Shown one piece after another: positions 1 through 5,823 of a DNA stretch of 6,624 nucleotides. Both the position numbers and the translations under genes were made by a program. Position 1 is the first letter of the stretch; every line of letters begins with the position of its first letter. The notes beneath the pieces are model-generated. The model was given only the letters and a program-made list of their open reading frames with translations. It had not been told where the DNA came from and did not search any database. This DNA is from Pseudomonadota bacterium (lineage in GTDB: Bacteria; Pseudomonadota; Gammaproteobacteria; Burkholderiales; Burkholderiaceae_D), in NCBI GenBank assembly GCA_023435945.1, contig JAEZLB010000253.1, positions 1 to 6,624 of the forward strand, in the 5' to 3' direction.

Positions 1-1187
1 TTGGTTTTCCACACCACGCTGAACTGGCCATCAGGACGGATTTCGCCAATCATCACGGGCTTGTGCAGATGATGGTTGGTCTTGTCCATGGTCAGCGTGT
101 AGCCGGACGGCGACTTGACGCTTTGTCCGCCCATCGCATCTATCACCTTGTCGGTATCGGTGGTGCCGGCTTTTTCCACGGCCTGCTTCCACATGTGGAT
201 GCCAACATAGGTGGCTTCCATCGGATCGTTGGTCACGACGGTATCGGCATTGGGCAACTTCTTGGCCTTGGCGTAGGCTTTCCATTTCTTGATGAATTCA
301 TCGTTGACCGGGTTCTTCACCGACTGGAAGTAGTTCCAGGCGGCGAGATGACCGACCAGCGGCTTGGTATCCACGCCGCGCAATTCCTCTTCACCGACCG
401 AGAACGCCACCACCGGCACATCGGTCGCCTTCAGGCCGGCATTGCCCAGCTCTTTATAGAAAGGAACATTGGAGTCGCCATTGATGGTCGAGATCACGGC
501 CGTCTTGCCACCGGCGGAGAATTTCTTGATGTTGGCGACGATGGTCTGATAATCGGAATGGCCGAACGGGGTGTAAACCTCATCGATATCGCTATCCTTC
601 ACACCCTTGGATTTCAGGAAGGCGCGCAGAATCTTATTAGTGGTGCGCGGATACACATAATCGGTACCCAGCAGCACAAAACGCTTGGCGCCACCGCCAT
701 CCTTGGACATCAGGTATTCCACCGCAGGAATCGCCTGCTGGTTAGGTGCGGCACCGGTATAGAACACGTTCTTTTCCAGTTCTTCGCCCTCGTACTGCAC
801 CGGATAGAACAGCAGGCTGTTCAGTTCCTTGAACACCGGCAGCACCGACTTGCGCGATACCGAGGTCCAGCAGCCGAACACGACAGCCACCTTGTCCTGC
901 GTAATCAGCTGGCGCGCCTTTTCCGCGAATAGCGGCCAGTTGGAAGCAGGATCAACCACCACTGGCTCCAGTTTCTTGCCCATTACCCCACCCTTGGCAT
1001 TGATTTCCTCAATGGTCATCAGGGCGACATCTTTCAGGGAGGTCTCGGAAATCGCCATCGTGCCGGACAGCGAATGGAGAATGCCGACCTTGATGGTGTC
1101 GGCTGCTGCAGCGTGGGGCATCCAGGCGGTCGCAGCCAGCGTCATGGCGGCAGCTGCGGTCGCTTTTAAAACAGTACGACGAAACAT
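1..1187 (-). CDS. urtA: Urea ABC transporter substrate-binding protein UrtA (3' end outside window)
   Basis: Periplasmic urea-binding component of the UrtABCDE high-affinity urea importer, related to the branched-chain amino-acid (LivJ-type) binding proteins. 395 residues are visible and the frame is still open at the left edge; family members are usually about 420 residues, so a short C-terminus is missing. The start is ATG at 1187, preceded by AGGAG (1194-1198) with a 6-nt spacer. The N-terminus has a basic head with RRTVLK (residues 3-8), an Ala-rich core and a probable cleavage site near AAA-ADTIKVG (about residue 29), so a Tat-type signal peptide is possible. Family-typical stretches are GILHSLSGTMAISE (35-48), VVFGCWTS (102-109), LLFYPVQYEGEE (125-136) and FYTGAAPNQQ (142-151). 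The mature start and these blocks separate UrtA from LivJ/FmdD relatives, so I am confident of the family. urtBCDE would be expected to follow to the left. A sigma54 promoter and NtrC-like sites lie upstream. Confidence 0.95.
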   Translation of the reverse strand, partial: MFRRTVLKATAAAAMTLAATAWMPHAAAADTIKVGILHSLSGTMAISETSLKDVALMTIEEINAKGGVMGKKLEPVVVDPASNWPLFAEKARQLITQDKVAVVFGCWTSVSRKSVLPVFKELNSLLFYPVQYEGEELEKNVFYTGAAPNQQAIPAVEYLMSKDGGGAKRFVLLGTDYVYPRTTNKILRAFLKSKGVKDSDIDEVYTPFGHSDYQTIVANIKKFSAGGKTAVISTINGDSNVPFYKELGNAGLKATDVPVVAFSVGEEELRGVDTKPLVGHLAAWNYFQSVKNPVNDEFIKKWKAYAKAKKLPNADTVVTNDPMEATYVGIHMWKQAVEKAGTTDTDKVIDAMGGQSVKSPSGYTLTMDKTNHHLHKPVMIGEIRPDGQFSVVWKT

Positions 1188-1221
1188 AGGCTTCTCCTAA
1201 GGGTGAGCAATGAGCAGGCAA

Positions 1222-1240
1222 TCCAACGGCTTTCGTTGGA
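1222..1240 (-). promoter_or_regulatory. Stem-loop at the predicted 5' end of the urtA mRNA
   Basis: A perfect 7-bp inverted repeat (TCCAACG at 1222-1228, CGTTGGA at 1234-1240) encloses a 5-nt loop. If transcription starts 12 nt after the -12 element (about 1242), the hairpin begins at about +3 of the urtA transcript. No U-tract follows it, so it does not look like a terminator. A 5'-terminal stem-loop that protects the message is one possible role, by analogy with other bacterial mRNAs. The structure is seen in the sequence; the function is inferred. Confidence 0.45.
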
Positions 1241-1252
1241 GCAATGACATTT

Positions 1253-1268
1253 CGCAATTCTCATGCCA
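1253..1268 (-). promoter_or_regulatory. Sigma54 (-24/-12) promoter for urtA
   Basis: The minus strand reads TGGCATGAGAATTGCG. The sigma54 consensus is TGGCACGrNNNTTGCW, so the -24 GG and -12 GC are both present at the exact spacing; only the sixth base (T for C) and the last base differ. The C of the -12 GC is at 1254, which predicts a start near 1242 and a leader of about 55 nt before the urtA ATG. NtrC-like dyads lie about 94 and 125 bp upstream, a normal enhancer distance. Nitrogen control of urea uptake genes makes biological sense. The match is by eye. Confidence 0.72.
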
Positions 1269-1327
1269 TCGCCAGAAAGTGAATTCAGCGAATTAGGGTG
1301 CGTTTTATGAGCGATTTATGTGCAGAT

Positions 1328-1344
1328 GCAACCAAATTGGTGCG
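1328..1344. promoter_or_regulatory. NtrC-like binding site A
   Basis: Core ACC-N5-GGTGC, with a perfect ACCAA/TTGGT dyad around one base (1331-1341). The NtrC consensus is about TGCACC-N5-GGTGCA. The right half is near-perfect (GGTGCG); the left half keeps ACC, with the GC flank displaced by one base. It is centred near -94 from the predicted urtA start and -135 from the predicted ureJ start. Confidence 0.5.
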
Positions 1345-1358
1345 GACAAGTATTGAGA

Positions 1359-1375
1359 TGGGTACTTTTGGTGCA
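1359..1375. promoter_or_regulatory. NtrC-like binding site B
   Basis: On the minus strand this reads TGCACCAAAAGTACCCA: one half-site (TGCACC plus the A-rich spacer) matches the NtrC consensus exactly, while the other half is poor. Its centre is 31 bp from site A, about three helical turns, so both would lie on the same DNA face. This resembles the paired NtrC sites upstream of enterobacterial glnA. It is centred near -125 for urtA and -104 for ureJ. Confidence 0.5.
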
Positions 1376-1410
1376 TGGAAATTTGTTACCAAAAAATCTC
1401 GATCACGGCG

Positions 1411-1427
1411 CGAACCAAAATGGTGAA
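1411..1427. promoter_or_regulatory. NtrC-like binding site C
   Basis: The core ACCAAAATGGTG (1414-1425) is identical to the centre of the classic NtrC site TGCACC-AAAAT-GGTGCA; the outer bases are weaker (CGA and AA). The core is a near-palindrome. It is 52 bp from site B, about five helical turns, and about 52 bp upstream of the predicted ureJ start. That is close for an enhancer, so it may instead be an auxiliary site. Confidence 0.45.
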
Positions 1428-1444
1428 GCAGAGGGCGTTGGGTA

Positions 1445-1460
1445 TGGTGCAGGAATTGCA
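1445..1460 (+). promoter_or_regulatory. Candidate sigma54 (-24/-12) promoter for ureJ
   Basis: The plus strand reads TGGTGCAGGAATTGCA. The invariant GG and GC are present at the correct 10-bp gap, and the -12 element TTGCA is perfect; the -24 element TGGTGC departs from TGGCAC. The predicted start is near 1471, giving a leader of about 83 nt to the ureJ ATG. It is weaker than the opposite urtA promoter, but the shared NtrC-like sites between the two support it. Confidence 0.5.
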
Positions 1461-1553
1461 TAAGAGGAACTCAAGGAACCCTCTTTTCTTCGTGCACGCG
1501 GTCGAAGGGGGAAGGGAAGAGATTCGCAATCCTCGACTGAAAAGGACAAAAAG

Positions 1554-2147
1554 ATGAATGAAATACGAAATGCCCGCACCATGATGGCAGTCATCGTGTG
1601 TGCGTCTCTGCTGCTGGCGGCGCCTGCAGCACAAGCACACCCCGGACATGCGGAGGGTGCATTGGCGGGCCTGCTGCATCCGCTATCCGGGTTGGATCAC
1701 CTGCTTGCCATGGTTGCCGTCGGTATCTGGGCCGCGCTGCTGGGACAGCAGGCTCGCTGGCTCGTACCGCTTAGCTTCGTGACCGTGATGACACTGACAG
1801 CCCTGGCAGGCATGGCTGGCATGGATATGCCTGCTGTGGAACTGGGAATTGCCGCCTCGGTATTGCTGGCTGGTTCGCTGATCGGCCTGCGCGTCAAGCT
1901 CGGCGTACCGGCTGGCGCTGCCATCGTTGCCGCATTCGCGTTCTTTCATGGCTTTGCCCATGGCACGGAAATTCCGGCCTATGCCGAAGCCTGGCGCTAT
2001 ATTGCCGGCTTCGTGCTTTCCACCGCCTTACTGCACGCCATCGGCGTGGGACTGGGTACAGTGATGATGAAATGGAAGCCGGCATTGCCCGCGACCGGCG
2101 CACTGCTGTTTACCGGCGGCGGCTGGATGCTCGCCAGCCTGAACTGA
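1554..2147 (+). CDS. ureJ: HupE/UreJ family nickel-permease-like membrane protein
   Basis: 197-residue integral membrane protein of the HupE/UreJ family, associated with Ni2+ transport for urease (UreJ) or hydrogenase (HupE). The start ATG at 1554 has AAAGGA (1541-1546) upstream. Residues 1-28 form a signal peptide ending AQA, so the mature protein would begin HPGHAEG with two potential metal-binding histidines. The family signature HPLSGLDHLLAM is at 42-53 and FHGFAHGTE at 131-139, with a further His at 161. About six hydrophobic segments follow the signal. Divergent pairing with urtA favours the urease role (UreJ) over the hydrogenase role, but no urease gene is visible, so the symbol depends on context. 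A sigma54-like promoter lies about 95-110 bp upstream. Only a 6-bp hairpin without a U-tract (2196-2214) lies downstream. Confidence 0.9.
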   Translation: MNEIRNARTMMAVIVCASLLLAAPAAQAHPGHAEGALAGLLHPLSGLDHLLAMVAVGIWAALLGQQARWLVPLSFVTVMTLTALAGMAGMDMPAVELGIAASVLLAGSLIGLRVKLGVPAGAAIVAAFAFFHGFAHGTEIPAYAEAWRYIAGFVLSTALLHAIGVGLGTVMMKWKPALPATGALLFTGGGWMLASLN

Positions 2148-2308
2148 TTGCTGCAGCGGCTTGCTAACGCTAGTCGCTCTCTTCTCTTGTCGGTTGCCTG
2201 CTTTCTGTGCAGGCTCATGCATAGGTTCCCGCCTTACTGACACAATGGATTCTTCCCCCCATCGTGGGGAAAGAACTTCTTCTCCTGCATGGAGGTAGGG
2301 TGCTCAGC

Positions 2309-3007
2309 ATGATTGGCTTATTTCTCGCAGGGTTGGCAGCACTGATCATCGGTGCGGAACTGCTGGTGCGGGGCGCCTCACGCCTCGCCTTATCCTGGGG
2401 TATCTCGCCGCTGGTAGTGGGCCTGACGATTGTGGCACTGGGCACCAGCGCACCGGAAATCGCCGTATCGGTCGGCGCTTCGCTGGAGGGCAAAGTTGAC
2501 ATTGCCATGGGCAACGTTGTAGGCAGCAATATTTTCAATGTGCTGTTCATACTCGGCCTGTCCGCCCTGCTTGCTCCTTTATCGGTGAACAGACATATCA
2601 CCCGCCAGGAAGTACCTATCATGATAGGTGCCACGCTTCTGTTAATCGTGCTCAGCCTGGATGGTCGTCTGAATACTTTCGAAAGCATCATGCTGGTCAT
2701 TCTGCTGATCGCTTATACCGCCTTCCTTATCGTGCAGTCGCGCAGGCAGAATGGAGAAGCGCCGGAGGAGCCCCTTTCTAAGACACTGCACGGAAACAAA
2801 AAAGGAAGCACACTGGGGCATACAACTGCTACTGATAACCGGCGGCCTGGTGCTACTGATAGTGGGTGCGTGCTGGCTGGTCAGCGCAGCCGTTGCGTTT
2901 GCACGCGACTTCGGGATCAGCGAGCTGGTCATAGGCCTGACCATCGTTGCGGCGGGTACTTCAATGCCGGAAGTCGCTACCTCTGTTATGGCAACCCTGC
3001 GCAATGA
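2309..3007 (+). pseudogene. Calcium/sodium antiporter (CaCA, YrbG-like), N-terminal half, frame broken
   Basis: First half of a K+-independent Ca2+/Na+ exchanger of the inner membrane. Residues 1-145 are a normal N-terminal half: hydrophobic helices with MIGLFLAGLAALIIGAELLVRGA-like opening, then alpha-1 repeat motifs GTSAPE (45-50) and GNVVGSNIFN (68-77), including the conserved ion-binding Glu50. After NKK (163-165, an A6 run at 2798-2803) the frame turns into non-homologous sequence and stops at 3005-3007, while the true continuation runs in the frame that is open to 3386. Removing one A restores a single protein of about 358 residues, a normal family length. ATG 2309 is preferred: GGAGGT (2291-2296) lies 12 nt upstream and homologues start at this point. 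GTG at 2264 or 2300 is possible. The cause may be a sequencing or assembly error, a true null mutation, or a split gene. Confidence 0.82.
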
Positions 3008-3386
3008 GCGTGAGATTGCCATCGGCAATGTGATAGGAAGCTGCACCTTCAACATCCTGGGTTGCCTGGGTATCGCAGGCGTCGTGGCGCCCGGCGGACT
3101 GGTGGTGGCACCGGCCATTCTCAACTTCGATATCTGGGTCATGCTTGCTGCGGCATTTGCCTGCCTGCCGGTATTTGTCACGGGCCGCCGTATCGGGCGC
3201 TGGGAAGGCGCACTCTTTCTCGCGTATTACGCTGCCTATACCACTTACCTTATCCTGGAGGCACAAAGGCATGCAGCCTTGCAACCATTCAGCACAGCGA
3301 TGATGTCTTTTGTGATGCCGCTTACCGTAGTGACGCTGGTGGTGGTGCTGATAAAGCCGCACACAAAGATCCAGAACAACTCGTGA
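2751..3386 (+). pseudogene. Calcium/sodium antiporter, C-terminal half, separate frame
   Basis: Second half of the same CaCA antiporter, one frame away from the first. Genuine homology starts about residue 17 (KKEAHWGIQLLLITGG), directly after the A6 run at 2798-2803; the first ~16 residues are simply the out-of-frame reading of the central loop. The alpha-2 repeat shows GLTIVAAGTSMPE (62-74, with Glu74) and GNVIGSCTFN (92-101), where the family normally has GSNIFN (or Asp in some members). Further hydrophobic helices run to about residue 205. The ATG at 2751 lacks a convincing ribosome binding site, so independent translation is uncertain. The end at 3386 is natural for the family. Together with the upstream half it accounts for a complete ten-helix exchanger. 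Confidence 0.82.
2798..2803 (+). other. A6 homopolymer at the antiporter frame break
   Basis: Six adenines sit where the two antiporter frames meet. Reading AAC AAA AAA GGA leads to the premature stop; with five adenines it reads AAC AAA AAG GAA and joins the C-terminal half smoothly. The needed shift is +1 (or -2), so this is not a canonical -1 slippery heptamer. Six A is short for efficient transcriptional slippage. Confidence 0.7.
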
Positions 3387-3459
3387 ATAAACTAAGCGAC
3401 GTGATAAGACTTGCTGATAGCCCGGGCTGCAAACATGGCGCTATGCCGGAGTAAAGCCG

Positions 3460-4008
3460 TCAACAACGCAACCTGGCGTATCTGTCTCTTAGCTCTTTTT
3501 TCTGTGCCCTTAACCGGTCCTGGGAGCTCGCCGACTGAGGTTGCCGGGCTTGTGCATCCACCCCTGCGATTTGCTTCTTCAGTTGCTCGCACTCCCACTT
3601 CTTGTCGGCGGAACTGGCCGTATTCCGATGAGTAACGTGTTGGATCACCAGAGGCTCGGCTCGCACGGTTGGGCGGCTGTTTGCCAGAATTATTGCAAGC
3701 TGTTCCTTGCTTTTATCTTCTATGCCCGCGGTGTCATAAAGAACCACCTGCTGATGTTTCGCTCCTACCGGGCATCCGTCATTCGAGTAAGTGGTTTGCC
3801 CATTTTGCAGGCACTTGGAAATGCCGGAAGAAGACGTTGAGGGGCGCTCAGGTGCCGGTGTTGTCACAACAATACCCGGGTTTGCCGACAGCTTCTGCTG
3901 CACATTCCTTGCGGCCATGCTCGCCGTGAGAGACGAATCCGCCACCCATATCCCCCCACCGACCACACCCACGGCAAGCAGTAAGGAAAAAATCATTTCC
4001 TTTTGCAT
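3460..4008 (-). CDS. DUF4124-like exported or membrane-anchored protein of unknown function
   Basis: 182-residue protein with one hydrophobic N-terminal segment (about residues 5-23, MIFSLLLAVGVVGGGIWVA), which may be an uncleaved anchor or signal peptide. The rest should lie in the periplasm. ISKCLQNGQTTYSNDGCPVGAK (63-84, key residues C66, Y74, C79) resembles the DUF4124 core, a short beta motif of the K-x-x-x-NG-x-x-x-YS type. The C-terminus has WECEQLKKQI, then ARQPQS and QDRLRAQKKELRDR, a charged helical tail seen in related betaproteobacterial proteins. There are only four cysteines (66, 79, 140, 182), suggesting two disulfides. The ATG at 4008 follows GGGGAGAG. It is convergent with the antiporter, with a 73-bp gap, and seems monocistronic. 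No function is known to me. Confidence 0.8.
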   Translation of the reverse strand: MQKEMIFSLLLAVGVVGGGIWVADSSLTASMAARNVQQKLSANPGIVVTTPAPERPSTSSSGISKCLQNGQTTYSNDGCPVGAKHQQVVLYDTAGIEDKSKEQLAIILANSRPTVRAEPLVIQHVTHRNTASSADKKWECEQLKKQIAGVDAQARQPQSASSQDRLRAQKKELRDRYARLRC

Positions 4009-4446
4009 TGTCTCTCCCCGCTATTTTCAGAGCTTCGCTTTACTGGCTCGCCCACTTTGCCACATTCGCCTTGGCCGTGTCTATTTCAGGGAGAAGCAAA
4101 GTTGCAAACTATACGCACTTTCATGCCGAGCCTCCGTGTAGATTTCAACAGGGGGGACGACAGCGCGCCGAGTATAGACCTATACCCTGGTCACCTTTCT
4201 TTTTACATGAGACGTCAACATTGCATCTCATCGCGAGCAGCGTGCCGAGTCCACCGGCATAGCTATATCGGCAGATATTTCTTTTGTTTTGATGTGCTTA
4301 TTGGGAGAAGTAGCAGCGCATGCCGATGTTCGCTGTTTCAGCAAAGGCGACAATCCTGCGGATGGATTGTTGACATGCCCGGGCTGGCGACAAAGCGATC
4401 TTTGAGCGCTTTCTGCCGCATTTTTTGACTGGTTCGACCCCGCCTG
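4009..4446. other. 438-bp stretch without a recognised gene
   Basis: This lies between the start of the DUF4124-like gene and the end of the reductase gene, both on the minus strand. Open frames here have no recognisable protein character and no convincing ribosome binding sites. It holds two neat dyads (4172-4185 and 4207-4231) that could be operators for the downstream minus-strand gene. It also holds nested weak hairpins at 4391-4412 without a proper U-tract. A promoter for the DUF4124-like gene must lie here, but no confident -35/-10 pair was seen. Confidence 0.6.
4172..4185. promoter_or_regulatory. 14-bp dyad GTATAG-AC-CTATAC, possible operator
   Basis: Two perfect 6-bp inverted half-sites are separated by 2 bp, about 165 bp upstream of the DUF4124-like gene. 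The symmetry is seen directly. A role as a repressor or activator site is inference, and short AT-rich dyads occur by chance. Confidence 0.25.
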
Positions 4447-5823
4447 TCAGTAGACATCGCGCCGATAGCGCCCCTCGCTCTTGAGTTCGCGCACGCGCGC
4501 CGGACCCAGCAATTCGCACAAGGCTTCGTCCACGCTGCCGGCCATGCCTTGCAAACTGCCGCACACATAGATTGCCGCGCCTTGTTCTATCCACTCATTC
4601 AGCGTATCGGCACATGCGCGCAGCTTGTCCTGCACATAGACTTTGTGCGACTGCGCGCGTGAAAAGACCAGGTCCGCGCGCGCCAGCATCTTGGCGCGTT
4701 GCCAGTCATTGATTTCATCCTTGCACCAGCCATCGTGCTCGGGATGACGTTCACCGAACAGCAGCCAGTTGCGGCCTTCACCCAGCCTCTCCCGCGCCTT
4801 CAGATGGCTGCGCAATCCGGCAAAACCAGAACCATTACCGATCAGGATCAGGGGACGGCTGGCATTTTCTGCCAGATGGAAAGCACTGTTACGGCGCACG
4901 CGCAGCAGGACCTTTTCATTCAACGACACTTTGCGTGTCAGCCAGTCCGATGCCAGGCCAAGCTGGCCATCTTCGCGCCGACGCACCCGCACCAGCAAAT
5001 GAATCGCACCATCCTCGGGCACGGAAGCAATCGAATACTCGCGCGCGCGTCCATCGCCCTCCGGTGGCAGCACCAATGCAAGATCACCGGCCTCCCATAC
5101 CGGCAGATCTTGTTCTGTGGCAGGCGCCAGTTTGAGCAGGAAGAGCGCCTCGCCACTGCTGCCCGGATTGAGATGAATACGACTGGTCAGGCTCCATTCC
5201 TGGAATGCAGTCCCAGCAGACGCTGCCTGATAAGCGTCGCCCTGACTCCACTGGCCGATGGCCTGCGTCCAGGCCTGCAGTGCCCGGGGATCGACCTCAT
5301 CCACCTCGATGCGGGGAAACAGCGGCTGGCCACCGCAACGTTGCAGTTGCTCATCGAGGCAGCGGCCAAAACCGCAGAAATGGACATAACTGGAATCACC
5401 CAATGCCAGCACCGCATAAGACAATCCGGACAGGCTGGAGTCATTCCAGGATCTCAGCTTCCATTCGAACGACGAACCATTGTCGGGAGCCGTTCCTTCG
5501 CCATATGTGCTGGCCACCACCAGCAGGGCAGAACATTGTCGCAGGCGCTCTTCGTCAACAGCATCCAGAGGCAGCAACATGACCCGCTGCCCGCAGGCAG
5601 TCAGCTGACGCGCCGTGTTATCGGCAATCTCTTCCGCACACCCCGTCTGGCTAGCGTAGGCTACGACAACGACACCGTCCTGCTTGTTATCCAGTGCCGG
5701 TGTGCCAACGACAGCGCCAGTCTTGCGCGCATGCCGCCACAGGATGAAGCCGCACATCCCGAGATAAGCCAGCACGACGGCAATCGCCGCCAGCAGGCGT
5801 TCCGTTTCAATCCAAGAGTTCAT
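4447..5823 (-). CDS. Membrane-anchored CysJ/P450-reductase-like diflavin reductase, compact form
   Basis: 458-residue NADPH-dependent flavoprotein that would pass electrons NADPH-FAD-FMN to an acceptor. Residues 9-30 form one transmembrane anchor followed by RHARK, placing the catalytic part in the cytoplasm. The flavodoxin/FMN domain (about 50-200) shows YASQTGCAEEIA (56-67), STYGEGTAPDNG (105-116) and LGDSSYVHFCGFGR (141-154). The FAD part shows W243, GD (246-247) and REYSIAS (261-267). The NADPH part shows GNGSGFAG (329-336), LLFGERHPEHD (354-364) and YVCG (419-422). The C-terminus RRDVY resembles CysJ. Only about 15 residues separate GD-LALVLPP from REYS, so the large connecting domain of CysJ (about 600 residues in all) is absent. 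ATG 5823 is chosen because its ATGA overlaps the apbE stop; an ATG at 5856 would add 11 residues. Its acceptor is probably a membrane partner, not sulfite. Confidence 0.88.
   Translation of the reverse strand: MNSWIETERLLAAIAVVLAYLGMCGFILWRHARKTGAVVGTPALDNKQDGVVVVAYASQTGCAEEIADNTARQLTACGQRVMLLPLDAVDEERLRQCSALLVVASTYGEGTAPDNGSSFEWKLRSWNDSSLSGLSYAVLALGDSSYVHFCGFGRCLDEQLQRCGGQPLFPRIEVDEVDPRALQAWTQAIGQWSQGDAYQAASAGTAFQEWSLTSRIHLNPGSSGEALFLLKLAPATEQDLPVWEAGDLALVLPPEGDGRAREYSIASVPEDGAIHLLVRVRRREDGQLGLASDWLTRKVSLNEKVLLRVRRNSAFHLAENASRPLILIGNGSGFAGLRSHLKARERLGEGRNWLLFGERHPEHDGWCKDEINDWQRAKMLARADLVFSRAQSHKVYVQDKLRACADTLNEWIEQGAAIYVCGSLQGMAGSVDEALCELLGPARVRELKSEGRYRRDVY

Noticed and set aside
63..932. 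Long plus-strand open frame of 289 codons
   Set aside because: It is the antisense shadow of urtA, which has clear family motifs, a signal peptide and a ribosome binding site on the other strand.
1462..1490. AAGAGG/CCTCTT hairpin followed by T-rich DNA as a terminator
   Set aside because: The stem is weak with a 12-nt loop, and it overlaps the predicted ureJ start site, so it is more likely chance.
2196..2214. Hairpin GCCTGC/GCAGGC after ureJ as a terminator
   Set aside because: The stem is only 6 bp with a 7-nt loop, and no T-run follows on either strand.
2798..2803. Programmed -1 ribosomal frameshift at the A6 run
   Set aside because: Joining the two antiporter frames needs +1 (or -2), not -1.
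3419..3428. AGCCCGGGCT palindrome between the convergent genes
   Set aside because: It is a 10-bp palindrome with no room for a loop and no T-run; it is not convincing as a bidirectional terminator.
4391..4412. Nested hairpins CAAAG/CTTTG and AAAGCG/CGCTTT downstream of the reductase
   Set aside because: Both are short and lack a U-tract in the minus-strand direction, so a Rho-independent terminator cannot be claimed.
4429..4446. GGTTCGACCCC resembling a tRNA T-arm
   Set aside because: The flanking bases do not form a proper 5-bp T stem, and no acceptor or anticodon arm is present nearby.
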